A stretch of DNA of 64,000 nucleotides, from positions 1-64,000 of the forward strand of contig DJOQ01000050.1 in assembly GCA_002437245.1 (NCBI GenBank), read 5' to 3'. The position numbers and the translations under genes are program-made. Positions 35,680 through 44,587 of this stretch are shown here, piece after piece. A model generated the notes under the pieces. That model ran no database searches. It had not been told where the DNA came from and was given only the letters and a program-made list of their open reading frames with translations. Position 1 is the stretch's first letter, and every line of letters starts with the position of its first letter. This DNA comes from Ruminococcaceae bacterium UBA6434 (GTDB lineage Bacteria; Bacillota; Clostridia; Oscillospirales; Acutalibacteraceae).

Positions 35680-35885
35680 AAAGATTTCCTTTCAAAATAA
35701 AATAAATAAAATATATATAAATAGTATTATTATTAGTGCGCGGCGAAATGTCTAAAACTCCCGAAACCGTTTATACAAAAGGAAAAACACATGATATGTG
35801 ATTGTTATTTCGGTGTTTAAAAGTTGTTCAATCAACAGACAAAATTTAACTGTTCAAAACCTGTATGTCGAAAATCAAAACTTGT
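35680..35885. other. dnaA-dnaN gap: candidate origin element with TGTTYAAAA repeats
   Basis: AT-rich gap. No TTATNCACA DnaA box was found; the nearest is TTATACAAA (35771-35779). A motif resembling TGTTYAAAA occurs four times in the same direction: 35814-35822, 35825-35833 (ends ATC), 35851-35859 and 35883-35891, the last entering the dnaA end. These could be diverged initiator sites or chance in AT-rich DNA. The dnaN promoter should lie here but is not clear. Confidence 0.4.
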
Positions 35886-37214
35886 TTAAAACTCCTGAGT
35901 GTTTTTAATTATATCCTCCACCGTTTTTTTGAATACGGGATTTTCATTCATCCTGTCTTCGATTACTTCGATAGAGTGATTGACGGTGGAATGTGTTTTG
36001 CCGTTAAAGACGTTTCCTATATCGACAAGCTTCATTCCGGTGATTTCGCGGATTATGTACATCGAAACCTGTCTTGCGTCCTTAATGTTTTTATCGCGCT
36101 TGTCGGACATTATATTTTCGGGGGATATTCCGAAAGTGTTTCCGACGTTGTTTATAATGTTGCTTATGGTGACCGAGATAGGCTGATTGAAGTTGAGAAC
36201 CTCTTTTATGGCGTCTCGCGCCAAATCTATTGTGGGTTCTTTTCCGGCGAGCTTTGTAAGAGCGTTTATTTTGTTTACCGCACCCTCAAGCTGACGGACG
36301 TTGTATTTTACCTGCTCGGCTATAAATTCGACTATGTTGTTCGGGAGCGTAAGACCGAGACCGTCCGCCTTGCTTTTTACAATAGCCATTCTTGTTTCAA
36401 GGTCGGGCGGAGTAATATCCGCCATCATTCCCCAGGTGAAACGGGTTTTAAGCCTGTCCTGAAGAGTGGGTATTTCGTCGGGCGGATTATCCGACGTCAA
36501 AACAATTTGCTTGTTGACTTCGGTTAAAGCATTGAAGGTGTGGAAAAATTCCTCTTCGGTGCTCTTTTTATTTGCTATAAACTGAATATCGTCTATTAAA
36601 AGCGCGTCGACGTTTCTGTATTTGTCGTGAAATTCGCCCATATTTTTTTTGCCGAGATAATAAATAAGGTCGTTTGTGAAATTTTCACTTGTGGTATAAA
36701 GCACGTTTGCCGACGGATTTTTTTCGAGCATACGGTTTTTGATGGCTTTTAAAAGGTGTGTTTTGCCGAGTCCGCTCTTGCCGTAGATAAAAAGGGGATT
36801 ATATTCTTCGCCCGGATTTTCGGCTGCGTTGAGAGCCGTGGCATAGGCAAATTTATTTGTCGAGCCGACTATGAAATTTTCAAACGTGCTTGAGCTGTCA
36901 CGCGAAGAAATATGATTTTTTTCGGTATTTTGCTCTTTTTCATCATCGTCGGTCTTTTCGGGCTTATAAAGGTAAATTACCTCTATATCGTCAAAACCCA
37001 TAACAGCCGTCAAAGCTTCTTTGATGGTGGCGTCGTATCTTGCGGTGATTATCTGTATTTTATATGCCGTGGGGCAGGTAAATTTTGCGGTCTGCCCGTC
37101 AAAGCTCTCGGGAACAAGCGGCGAAATCCACAAATTAAACGCAACTTCGCTGACATTAAGCGCGTTTTTCATATAATCGCACGCCGCAGACCATATCTCG
37201 GAAAACGAGTCCAT
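35886..37214 (-). CDS. dnaA: Chromosomal replication initiator protein DnaA
   Basis: A 442-residue initiator with the usual domains: N-terminal helicase-interacting domain I (about 1-85), a charged linker (about 90-115), and the AAA+ domain with Walker A YGKSGLGKTHLL and Walker B LLIDDIQF. The C-terminal DNA-binding domain IV is last. In domain IV the box-recognition motif reads GKTHSTVNHS (405-414) where typical DnaA has GRDHTTVxHA: the base-contacting Asp is replaced by Thr. ATG 37214 follows GGAG; an in-frame TTG at 37235 precedes that site and is rejected. It is transcribed away from rpmH. Confidence 0.97.
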   Translation of the reverse strand: MDSFSEIWSAACDYMKNALNVSEVAFNLWISPLVPESFDGQTAKFTCPTAYKIQIITARYDATIKEALTAVMGFDDIEVIYLYKPEKTDDDEKEQNTEKNHISSRDSSSTFENFIVGSTNKFAYATALNAAENPGEEYNPLFIYGKSGLGKTHLLKAIKNRMLEKNPSANVLYTTSENFTNDLIYYLGKKNMGEFHDKYRNVDALLIDDIQFIANKKSTEEEFFHTFNALTEVNKQIVLTSDNPPDEIPTLQDRLKTRFTWGMMADITPPDLETRMAIVKSKADGLGLTLPNNIVEFIAEQVKYNVRQLEGAVNKINALTKLAGKEPTIDLARDAIKEVLNFNQPISVTISNIINNVGNTFGISPENIMSDKRDKNIKDARQVSMYIIREITGMKLVDIGNVFNGKTHSTVNHSIEVIEDRMNENPVFKKTVEDIIKNTQEF

Positions 37215-37554
37215 ATTTTCACACTCCGAAAACAAAATAAAAAAATATCAAATTTACTGTTACAGCGGTATAATCGGATTATTTTAACATTTTAGGTGCT
37301 TTTAAAGTATTGACACATAAAAACCGTAAAATTAAATAACGGCGCTTACAGGCAATAATTCGCACAATATGTATATTAGCACATTTTTAATATTTTTTCA
37401 ATAATTTATTAAAATAAATGCTATATTTATAAATGTATATATATAAGGGCGGCAAAAGGGGCTTATAATATTAAAAAAAAGTTGACAACAAGCCGGATTT
37501 TAGTATATAATAACTTCTCGCAGATTATTTCAGAGTAAAGGAGCGAAAAAAATA
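37215..37554. other. dnaA-rpmH intergenic region, probable oriC with AT-rich element
   Basis: A 340-bp gap at the divergence of the two replichore gene sets. The 37375-37450 part is extremely AT-rich and could be the DNA unwinding element. I found no consensus DnaA box here on either strand; GCACAAT- and GCACAT-like fragments match poorly. The rpmH promoter lies at 37482-37511. The exact origin position is inferred from gene order and strand switch. Confidence 0.55.
37482..37511 (+). promoter_or_regulatory. Promoter of the rpmH-rnpA operon
   Basis: TTGACA (37482-37487), 18 bp, then TATAAT (37506-37511). AAAGGAGCG and the rpmH ATG follow about 45 bp later. Confidence 0.8.
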
Positions 37555-37689
37555 ATGCTTAGAACTTATCAGCCTAAGAAACGCCATCGCAAGATGGAAC
37601 ACGGTTTCAGAAAAAGAATGGCCACCAAAAACGGCAGAAAAGTGCTTGCAAGACGCCGCGCTAAGGGCAGAAAGCAGTTATCTTATTAA
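37555..37689 (+). CDS. rpmH: 50S ribosomal protein L34
   Basis: A 44-residue, highly basic ribosomal protein. It begins MLRTYQPKKRHRK and contains HGFRKRM and KNGRKVLARRRAKGRK, the L34 signature. The ribosome site AAAGGAG lies upstream of the ATG. It stands first in the rpmH-rnpA-yidD-yidC-jag order, as usual beside the origin. It is short but unambiguous. Confidence 0.98.
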   Translation: MLRTYQPKKRHRKMEHGFRKRMATKNGRKVLARRRAKGRKQLSY

Positions 37690-37701
37690 AAGGTAAGCAT
37701 T

Positions 37702-38040
37702 TTGAAAAATACGGTAACACTTAATCGTAACTGTGATTTCCGACGCCTCTACGGCAGAGGAAAAGTTTATACGGATCCTGCACTGGTTGTTTATTTCTTA
37801 AAAAACCGTGCGGGAATTTGTCGTATAGGTATAACCGTAAGCAAAAAGACCGGCAACGCCGTACAGAGAAACCGCTCAAAGAGAATTATCAGAGCGGCGT
37901 ATGCGGCTGTTGAAGAAAGTATTTGCGGAAACTGGGATTTTGTTTTTGTTGCGCGAGGCAAAACAAAATACCTGAAGAGTACCGATATTCAAAAGGTCTT
38001 GACAGAACAACTCCTAAAAGCGGGAGCCATAAAGAAATGA
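37702..38040 (+). CDS. rnpA: Ribonuclease P protein component
   Basis: A 112-residue basic protein that assists the RNase P RNA in tRNA 5' maturation. The RNase P protein motif is present as KKTGNAVQRNRSKRIIRAA (about residues 48-66). VTLNRNCDFRRLYGRGK at the start and FVARGKTKYL near the end are also typical. The start is a TTG at 37702, 12 bp after rpmH, preceded by AAAGG. It overlaps yidD by 4 bp. Confidence 0.96.
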   Translation: MKNTVTLNRNCDFRRLYGRGKVYTDPALVVYFLKNRAGICRIGITVSKKTGNAVQRNRSKRIIRAAYAAVEESICGNWDFVFVARGKTKYLKSTDIQKVLTEQLLKAGAIKK

Positions 38041-38270
38041 AAGAGCTTGCCATTAAAATGATAAAATTTTATCAGCGTAAGATCTCCCCGCTTTTTCCGC
38101 CGAGATGCAGATATTACCCAACCTGCTCGCAATATGCCGTTACGGCTATTGAGCGATTCGGAATTGTCCGCGGCGGTTTACTCGCAGTATGGCGTCTTTT
38201 AAGGTGCAATCCTCTGTTTCCGGGAGGAATTGACCCTGTTCCGGAAAAACGAAATAAGAAAAAGGGCTAA
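38037..38270 (+). CDS. yidD: Membrane protein insertion efficiency factor YidD
   Basis: A 77-residue protein of the YidD family, which helps YidC insert membrane proteins. The signature is clear: IKFYQRKISPLFPPRCRY (about residues 9-26) followed by PTCSQYAVTAIE and RCNPLFPGG. The ATG overlaps the rnpA stop (ATGA). A longer reading starting inside rnpA at 37923 would lack a ribosome site and is rejected. Confidence 0.95.
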   Translation: MKELAIKMIKFYQRKISPLFPPRCRYYPTCSQYAVTAIERFGIVRGGLLAVWRLLRCNPLFPGGIDPVPEKRNKKKG

Positions 38271-38306
38271 GTTTAATTAAGCTTTTACTCCCTTCGGAGG
38301 AATTTA

Positions 38307-39257
38307 ATGAACACAAGTAAAATATACGAAATTCTCGGAATTCCTTTCGGCTTTGTAATTTCCCTGTTTTACGCGCTCACCGACAACTATCTTCTCTCGA
38401 TAGTTTGTCTTATGATTATCGTAAAGCTGTGCCTTCTTCCGTCGTCGATAAAACAGCAGAAGGCTCAGGCAAAGCAGGCAAGGCTTCAGCCGAAGCTCAG
38501 ACGTATTCAGAAAAAATACGAGGGCAATCAGCAGAAAATTCAGGAGGAAACACAAAACCTCTACGGCCGCGAGGGCTTCAGCGCCATGGGCGGCGGCTGT
38601 ATGCCGATGATTATACAGCTTATAGTTATGACCGGTCTTTTCCAGGTCAACTACCACCCCTTCTCAATGGTTTTAAATATAAGGGGCGATGTGCTCACTT
38701 CCATTAAAGAGGCGGTTATGCCTCTGCTTACCGATACCGAGGCTAAGGGTGCTTCGTTCAGAATAGAGCTCTATGCCCTTCAGCATTGGAACGATATTCG
38801 CAATTCCGTAGCCGGTCTCACTCCCGAGATGATATCAAAGGTTGATTTATTCTTACAGAGATTTACGGTTTTCGGTCTTGACCTTTCGCACACCCCGAGC
38901 GTCAAGGTTTTTGACGTATATTGGGCAATACCCATTATAACCGGCGTTTTATCGCTCGCCATGAGCATTTATTCGCTTATCCGTCAGAAAAAGTTAAACC
39001 CCGAAATGTCAAAAAATCCGACAATGGGCTGTATGATGCTCTTTACGCCCGCCATGCAGATTTATTTTGCATTTCTCTTCCCGACCGTTGTCGGCATTTA
39101 CGTAATTCTTTCTACCATCGTTTCATTTGCTCAGATGGTAGTTCTCAACCTGACTCACAGCCCGCAAAAGGTTCTCGCAAGGCTTATGGTCGAAGAGACC
39201 GTTGAACGCCGCTCTAAAGAGGCTAATATCAAAAAAATGGTTGAGATGAAATCTTAA
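38307..39257 (+). CDS. yidC: YidC/Oxa1-family membrane protein insertase
   Basis: A 316-residue inner-membrane insertase. It has a first hydrophobic segment (about residues 12-35), then a segment starting SIVCLMIIVKLCLLPSS, and a charged cytoplasmic hairpin rich in Lys/Gln (about 50-90). The core continues with MPMIIQLIVMTGLFQ, a predicted extracellular insert (about 130-205) and later helices ending near 295. The hydrophilic-groove arginine region (KLCLLP, usually KxxxxP) is consistent with the family. GGAGG precedes the ATG. I see no lipobox at the N-terminus. It is followed by jag. Confidence 0.94.
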   Translation: MNTSKIYEILGIPFGFVISLFYALTDNYLLSIVCLMIIVKLCLLPSSIKQQKAQAKQARLQPKLRRIQKKYEGNQQKIQEETQNLYGREGFSAMGGGCMPMIIQLIVMTGLFQVNYHPFSMVLNIRGDVLTSIKEAVMPLLTDTEAKGASFRIELYALQHWNDIRNSVAGLTPEMISKVDLFLQRFTVFGLDLSHTPSVKVFDVYWAIPIITGVLSLAMSIYSLIRQKKLNPEMSKNPTMGCMMLFTPAMQIYFAFLFPTVVGIYVILSTIVSFAQMVVLNLTHSPQKVLARLMVEETVERRSKEANIKKMVEMKS

Positions 39258-39276
39258 AAAAGAATGGTGTATATAT

Positions 39277-40254
39277 ATGATTAAAGAATCGGTTAAATCC
39301 GCGTCCACCATAGAGGACGCTAAAGCCGCCGCCCTTTTGGAGCTCGGTCTTACAGAGGACGACGAATACAATATAGAAGTTTTGCAGATGCCGCAGAAAA
39401 AGACCTTCGGTATTTTCGGCGGTAAACCTGCCGAAGTAAAGGTTTGGGTTGACGTTCCCGAGAAAAAGGAAAAACCCGTTTCCGAAAAGAAACCGTACAA
39501 AAAACCCGCTTCGGCTCCCAAAAAGGCCGATGACAGAAAAAAGGAAGCCAAAAAGGAAGATACCCGTAAGGTCGAAAAAGCAGAAAAGACCGAAGAGGAG
39601 AAAAAGGCTTCTTTAAAAGAGACAAACGAATACGAAAAAACCGCTTCTTATATAGCGGAAATTGTCAAGGGTCTCGGGCTTCCCGAATGCAATGTAAAGA
39701 CCTTTGCAGACGACGAAGAGATTGTCTTTGAGATTGACTGCGGCGATGATTACGGTATAGTAATCGGCAGACGCGGCGAGACTCTCGATGCTATACAGTA
39801 CCTTGCAAGAATGGTTGCAAACCGCGGTGTTTCGGGCTATAAGCGCGTTTCGATAAATGTCGGCAATTACCGCGAAAAGCGCAAGGGTGCACTTATTTCT
39901 CTTGCCAAAAAGGACGCTGCAAGAGCGGTTCGTACAGGCAGAAACATAACTCTTGAGCCGATGAACCCCTATGAGCGCAGAATTATTCACACTGCCGTTC
40001 AAGAGGTTGAGGGTGCCACTTCGTTCTCGGTAGGTCAGGACCTTGACCGCAGAGTTGTAATTGCTCCCGAAAACGGCGGCAAGGGAAGTTACGGCGACAG
40101 AAATTATCGCAGAGGCCGCGGCGGCAGAAACGACCGCAGACTCAAGCGCGAGCCGTATGTTCCGCAGGTAGCTCCGGACCGTGAACAGAAGAACGACGTT
40201 GCAGGCGTTTCGGTTTACGGAAAAATCGAAATTAAGAAAAATACCGAGGAATAA
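39277..40254 (+). CDS. khpB: RNA-binding protein Jag/KhpB
   Basis: A 325-residue RNA-binding protein. A Jag-N domain (about residues 1-60; KTFGIFGGKPAEV) is followed by a Lys/Glu-rich linker (about 65-115). Next comes a KH domain with the GRRGETLDAIQYL loop (about 160-172), and an R3H domain (about 205-260; PMNPYERRIIH). The tail after residue 265 is rich in Gly and Arg. KhpB partners KhpA and affects cell division and RNA stability in streptococci; that role here is inferred. It closes the rpmH operon, with a terminator at 40347. Confidence 0.93.
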   Translation: MIKESVKSASTIEDAKAAALLELGLTEDDEYNIEVLQMPQKKTFGIFGGKPAEVKVWVDVPEKKEKPVSEKKPYKKPASAPKKADDRKKEAKKEDTRKVEKAEKTEEEKKASLKETNEYEKTASYIAEIVKGLGLPECNVKTFADDEEIVFEIDCGDDYGIVIGRRGETLDAIQYLARMVANRGVSGYKRVSINVGNYREKRKGALISLAKKDAARAVRTGRNITLEPMNPYERRIIHTAVQEVEGATSFSVGQDLDRRVVIAPENGGKGSYGDRNYRRGRGGRNDRRLKREPYVPQVAPDREQKNDVAGVSVYGKIEIKKNTEE

Positions 40255-40346
40255 TCCCGACTTTTCTTCATTATCGAAAGAGTTTTAGACATTTGAACCG
40301 CATTTTTGTCGAAAACTTCGCTAACGAAACAAAAAATCAGATTTAG

Positions 40347-40390
40347 AGAGCACCGGATATGCGGACAGCATGTTTCGGTGCTTTTGTTTT
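40347..40390 (+). terminator. Terminator after khpB
   Basis: An outer stem AGCACCG / CGGTGCT (40349-40355 with 40376-40382) and an inner ATGC/GCAT pairing, followed by TTTTGTTTT. Confidence 0.85.
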
Positions 40391-40518
40391 ACAAAATATA
40401 AAAGCTGTGTTTTAAATAACATTCCGTATTTTAGGGTCATAATTCGGATTTTACTCTCGCTTTAAGCGGTAATTTAAGCCGTAAAATACGGAACAAAACG
40501 GGTAGAAGTGGTGATTTT

Positions 40519-41880
40519 ATGAGTACAATCGCGGCTATTTCAACAGGTCTTGCCGCAGGAGGCATAGGAATAGTCAGAATTTCGGGTGAAAACGCCCTGA
40601 ATGTAGCCGATAGCATCTTCAAAACCGTACAAGGTATCGAATTAAAAAAACTGAGCGGCTACAGAGCGGCGTTCGGAAAGGTATTTTCGGACGGAAAACC
40701 CATTGACGAGGCGGTTGCGCTCGTATTCAGAGCGCCCAAGAGCTACACGGGCGAGGACGTTGTGGAAATTTCCTGCCACGGCGGACTTTATATAACAAAA
40801 CAGGTATTAAGAGCGGCACTCAAAAACGGTGCGGTTCCGGCAGAACCGGGCGAGTTTACAAAGCGTGCGTTTTTAAACGGAAAGACCGACCTTACCAAAG
40901 CCGAGGCTGTTATGGGCATTATTTCGGCTCACGGCAAAGAGGCGGGCGAAGCCGCTTTTTCGGCGCTTGAGGGTGCCCTTTACAAAGAAATACACAAAAT
41001 TACCGACGTTCTTTTAAAGATAAACGCGGCTCTTGCGGCGTGGGTGGATTACCCCGACGACGACATTGAGGACCTCACGGACGAGAGCATTTTAGACGCA
41101 GTTTCCTCATCAAAGGCTTCTCTTAAAGAGCTTTTAAACCGCTTTGACGCAGGTCAGGCGATAACCGAGGGAACCGAAACGGCGATAGTCGGCAGACCGA
41201 ACGTCGGCAAATCAACCCTTATGAATATGCTTACGGGAACCGAAAAATCCATAGTCACGTCGGTTGCCGGCACAACTCGCGATATAGTTGAGGAAACCGT
41301 TACGATAGGCAACGTGACCTTGCGCCTTGCCGACACGGCGGGACTTCGCGAGACCGACGACGCCGTAGAGAGCATAGGCGTTGAGCGCGCCAAAAAAAAG
41401 ATTGCCGCGGCAAAGCTAATTATTGCCGTGTTTGACTCGTCCTGTGCGCTCTCCGATGAGGACAGGGAGATTTTTGACCTGTGCTCCGGCAAAAACCGTC
41501 TTGCCGTTATCAACAAGACGGATTTAGAGCAAAAAATCGACGAAGATGAGATAAAACGCAACTTCGAAAACGTCGTTTATATATCCGCAAAGGAAAATTC
41601 GGGGCTCGACTCTCTTCGCGAGACAATCGAAAAAATCCTCGGAACGACAAATTTCGACACGACCGCGGCTCTTTTGATGAACGAAAGACAGCTGTCCTGC
41701 TGCGAAAAAGCGTATTCGGCGCTCTGCGAAGCGGAAGATGCCATAAATACAGGCGTCACAAGGGACGCAATTCAGGTCTGCATAGACTCCGCAATAGAAA
41801 ATCTTATGGTTCTGACGGGCGAAAAAGCCACGGAAAGCGTTGTAAACGAGATTTTTTCACAGTTCTGTGTTGGTAAATAA
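40519..41880 (+). CDS. mnmE: tRNA modification GTPase MnmE
   Basis: A 453-residue GTPase that, with MnmG, places the carboxymethylaminomethyl group on wobble uridine 34 of tRNAs. The N-terminal folate-binding domain starts STIAAISTG and contains GLAAGGIGIVRISG. The G domain (about residues 215-375) has GRPNVGKST, a DTAGLRETD switch and NKTD. The C-terminal FCVGK is the family's CxGK motif with the catalytic cysteine. A weak GGTGA precedes the ATG. It is followed 12 bp later by mnmG. Confidence 0.97.
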   Translation: MSTIAAISTGLAAGGIGIVRISGENALNVADSIFKTVQGIELKKLSGYRAAFGKVFSDGKPIDEAVALVFRAPKSYTGEDVVEISCHGGLYITKQVLRAALKNGAVPAEPGEFTKRAFLNGKTDLTKAEAVMGIISAHGKEAGEAAFSALEGALYKEIHKITDVLLKINAALAAWVDYPDDDIEDLTDESILDAVSSSKASLKELLNRFDAGQAITEGTETAIVGRPNVGKSTLMNMLTGTEKSIVTSVAGTTRDIVEETVTIGNVTLRLADTAGLRETDDAVESIGVERAKKKIAAAKLIIAVFDSSCALSDEDREIFDLCSGKNRLAVINKTDLEQKIDEDEIKRNFENVVYISAKENSGLDSLRETIEKILGTTNFDTTAALLMNERQLSCCEKAYSALCEAEDAINTGVTRDAIQVCIDSAIENLMVLTGEKATESVVNEIFSQFCVGK

Positions 41881-41892
41881 TGGAGATAAAAG

Positions 41893-43764
41893 ATGGAATA
41901 TTTTGCAAAAGAATATGATGTTGCCGTTATAGGCGCCGGTCACGCCGGTATCGAGGCAGGTCTTGCTTCGGCTCGGCTCGGTTCGAAAACAATAGTTTTT
42001 ACCATAAACCTCGATTGGATAGGCAATATGCCGTGCAATCCGTCGATAGGCGGCACTTCAAAAGGACATCTTGTAAGAGAAATAGACGCTCTCGGCGGCG
42101 AAATGGGCAAGGCTGCCGACAAAAACGAGATACAGTCGCGTATGCTCAATCGCGGAAAAGGTCCGGCGGTTCATTCTCTGCGCGCGCAGATTGACCGCAG
42201 AGAGTATTCAAAATATATGAAGCACGTGTTGGAGCTTCAGGAAAACCTTGACGTCAAGCAGGCGGAAATAGTCGATCTCTCACGCGGCAAGGACGGTCTT
42301 TGGAGATTAAAGACAAGACTTGAGGCAATTTACAGCGCAAAATGCGTCGTTCTTGCCACCGGTACTTTTTTGGGCGGCAGAGTTTACATAGGCGACGTCT
42401 CTTACGAGAGCGGCCCCGACGGAATGTTCCCGGCAAACGAGCTTTCAAAGGTGCTTTATAATATGAAAATTCCGCTCAGACGGTTTAAAACGGGCACTCC
42501 CTCGCGCGTAAATCGCCGCAGCGTGGATTTTTCGGTGCTTGAAAAGCAGGAGGGCGACGAAACAACTACCCCGTTTTCATTTGATACCGACACTCCGCCC
42601 GTAAACAAAGCCGCGTGTTATATAGCGTATACAAATGACGAAACAAAAAAGGTTATCCTCGATAACATACAGTATTCGCCGCTTTACAGCGGAAAAATTC
42701 ACGGCGTAGGGCCGCGCTACTGCCCGAGCTTTGAAGACAAAATAATGCACTTCCCCGATAAAAAACGCCATCAGCTGTTTGTTGAGCCGTGCGGACTCGA
42801 CACGGAGGAATTATATTTACAGGGTATGTCGTCATCTCTCCCCGAGGCGGTTCAGTTAAAATTTTTGAGAACGATAAAGGGTCTCGAACACGTTGAGGTT
42901 ATGAGAACCGCTTATGCTATCGAATATGATTGCGTAGATCCGCTCGCGCTCAAACCGTCGCTCGAATTTCTCGACCTTGACGGGCTTTTCGGCGCAGGGC
43001 AGTTCAACGGCTCTTCCGGTTACGAGGAGGCGGCGGCGCAGGGGCTTATAGCCGGCATAAATGCCGCGCGAAAGGCTCAGGGAAAAGATGCTTTTATACT
43101 TGACCGCGCTTCATCGTATATAGGCACGCTGATAGACGACCTTGTGACAAAGGGCTGCTCCGACCCGTACAGAATGATGACCTCGCGTTCGGAATACAGA
43201 CTTTTGCTGAGGCAGGATAATGCCGATATGCGCCTGACGCCTCTCGGCTACGAAATCGGACTTGTCCCCGAAGAAAAATACCAAAGGCTCCTTAAAAAGC
43301 AGAAAATGATAAAGGAGGAGCGCAAAAGGATAGAAGAAACTTCGATTCCCCTGACCGACGAGCTTCAGCAGATGCTTGTTTCACGTGGAACATCTCCCTT
43401 GCCGCGCGGCGTTAAAGAGGCAGAGCTTTTAAAGCGTCCGCAGATAACATATGACGATTTGACCCCGTTCGACTTAAATCGACCCGATATTCCGCGTGAA
43501 ATATTCGAGCAGGTTGAAATTGAGCTTAAATATGAGGGCTATATTGTGCGCCAGACGGCACAGATAAACGAAATGCGCCGTCTCGAGGTGAAAGTTATTC
43601 CGCCCGAAACCGATTATAACAAGATAGACGGACTGCGGCTTGAGGCACGAGAAAAGCTTTCTGAAATACGGCCCATGAATGTGGGTCAGGCTTCAAGAAT
43701 AAGCGGTGTTTCGCCTGCCGACATATCGGTTTTGCTTATTTACCTTGCCAAGGAGGGCAAATAA
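41893..43764 (+). CDS. mnmG: tRNA uridine-5-carboxymethylaminomethyl modification enzyme MnmG
   Basis: A 623-residue FAD enzyme partnering MnmE. The N-terminal dinucleotide-binding motif is GAGHAGIEAGLASARLG (about residues 15-31). NPSIGGTSKGHLVREIDALG, RGPAVHSLRAQ-like and TGTPSRVNR segments are characteristic, as is the C-terminal MNVGQASRISGVSPADI. It contains a parS-like site within its coding sequence (43377-43392). The stop overlaps the rsmG start by one base. Confidence 0.98.
   Translation: MEYFAKEYDVAVIGAGHAGIEAGLASARLGSKTIVFTINLDWIGNMPCNPSIGGTSKGHLVREIDALGGEMGKAADKNEIQSRMLNRGKGPAVHSLRAQIDRREYSKYMKHVLELQENLDVKQAEIVDLSRGKDGLWRLKTRLEAIYSAKCVVLATGTFLGGRVYIGDVSYESGPDGMFPANELSKVLYNMKIPLRRFKTGTPSRVNRRSVDFSVLEKQEGDETTTPFSFDTDTPPVNKAACYIAYTNDETKKVILDNIQYSPLYSGKIHGVGPRYCPSFEDKIMHFPDKKRHQLFVEPCGLDTEELYLQGMSSSLPEAVQLKFLRTIKGLEHVEVMRTAYAIEYDCVDPLALKPSLEFLDLDGLFGAGQFNGSSGYEEAAAQGLIAGINAARKAQGKDAFILDRASSYIGTLIDDLVTKGCSDPYRMMTSRSEYRLLLRQDNADMRLTPLGYEIGLVPEEKYQRLLKKQKMIKEERKRIEETSIPLTDELQQMLVSRGTSPLPRGVKEAELLKRPQITYDDLTPFDLNRPDIPREIFEQVEIELKYEGYIVRQTAQINEMRRLEVKVIPPETDYNKIDGLRLEAREKLSEIRPMNVGQASRISGVSPADISVLLIYLAKEGK
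43377..43392. promoter_or_regulatory. parS-like ParB binding site inside mnmG
   Basis: The 16-bp sequence TGTTTCACGTGGAACA matches the parS consensus TGTTNCACGTGAAACA read on the other strand. It is exactly the reverse complement of the site at 45727. It lies 6 kb to the right of the origin. Confidence 0.85.
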
Positions 43765-44477
43765 TGTTAAACAGAGCTTTGCTTTACAAAATCACCGAAA
43801 ATATGGACGTTAAAATCACCGACGACGCCTTTAATAGATTTGATACCTACGCCGAACTGCTTTTTGAAACCAACAAACAGTTTAATCTGACGGCGATAAC
43901 CGAACCGGACGATATGACGGTAAAGCACTTTGCCGACTGCCTTTCCGTATTTAAATATGCCGATTTCAAAGAGGGCGCAAGGCTTATTGACGTCGGCACG
44001 GGTGCGGGTTTTCCGGGACTTGTGATACTTCTTGCAAGGCCCGACCTTGACGTCACCTTCCTTGACGGGACGGGCAAAAAGCTTGCCTTTATCGAAAGCG
44101 TCCTCTCGGAGGTCGGCTTAAACGGGCACATTTTGCACCGCCGCGCGGAAGAGGCGGGAAATGACCCGCTGTACCGTGAAAAATTCGACTTCGCAACGGC
44201 AAGGGCTGTGGCGTCTCTCCCCGTCCTTTGCGAATACTGCATACCTTTTATTAAAAAGGGCGGCTCTTTTATTTCTATGAAATCGGCATTTTCCGATGAT
44301 GAAATTTCTTCGTCCTCGGGCGCTCTTCGCACTCTCGGCGGCAAAATCGAGTCGGACAATGTGTTTGATTTGGTCGAAAACACAAAGAGAAGAATAATAA
44401 TTATTAAAAAAATATCGCAAACTCCGCCAAAATATCCTCGCCCTTCGGCAAAAATTTCTAAAAATCCTTTGGGATAA
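43764..44477 (+). CDS. rsmG: 16S rRNA (guanine527-N7)-methyltransferase RsmG
   Basis: A 237-residue methyltransferase acting on 16S rRNA G527. The S-adenosylmethionine site is DVGTGAGFPGLVILLARP (about residues 75-92). LTAITEPDDMTVKHFADCL (about 42-60) is characteristic of the family. The later ARAVASLPVLCEYC stretch is also conserved. Loss of rsmG in bacteria confers low-level streptomycin resistance. AGGAGG lies in the end of mnmG, and the start overlaps its stop codon (TAATG). Confidence 0.96.
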   Translation: MLNRALLYKITENMDVKITDDAFNRFDTYAELLFETNKQFNLTAITEPDDMTVKHFADCLSVFKYADFKEGARLIDVGTGAGFPGLVILLARPDLDVTFLDGTGKKLAFIESVLSEVGLNGHILHRRAEEAGNDPLYREKFDFATARAVASLPVLCEYCIPFIKKGGSFISMKSAFSDDEISSSSGALRTLGGKIESDNVFDLVENTKRRIIIIKKISQTPPKYPRPSAKISKNPLG

Positions 44478-44587
44478 TGAATTTTAACCGCGCCGATACG
44501 CGATTTTCGGCGAACGAATTTTCTTTACAAAAACGCCTTTGCGGTGCTATTCTTTAAGCAAGGACAAGCACTGCGGAGGTGATTTTT

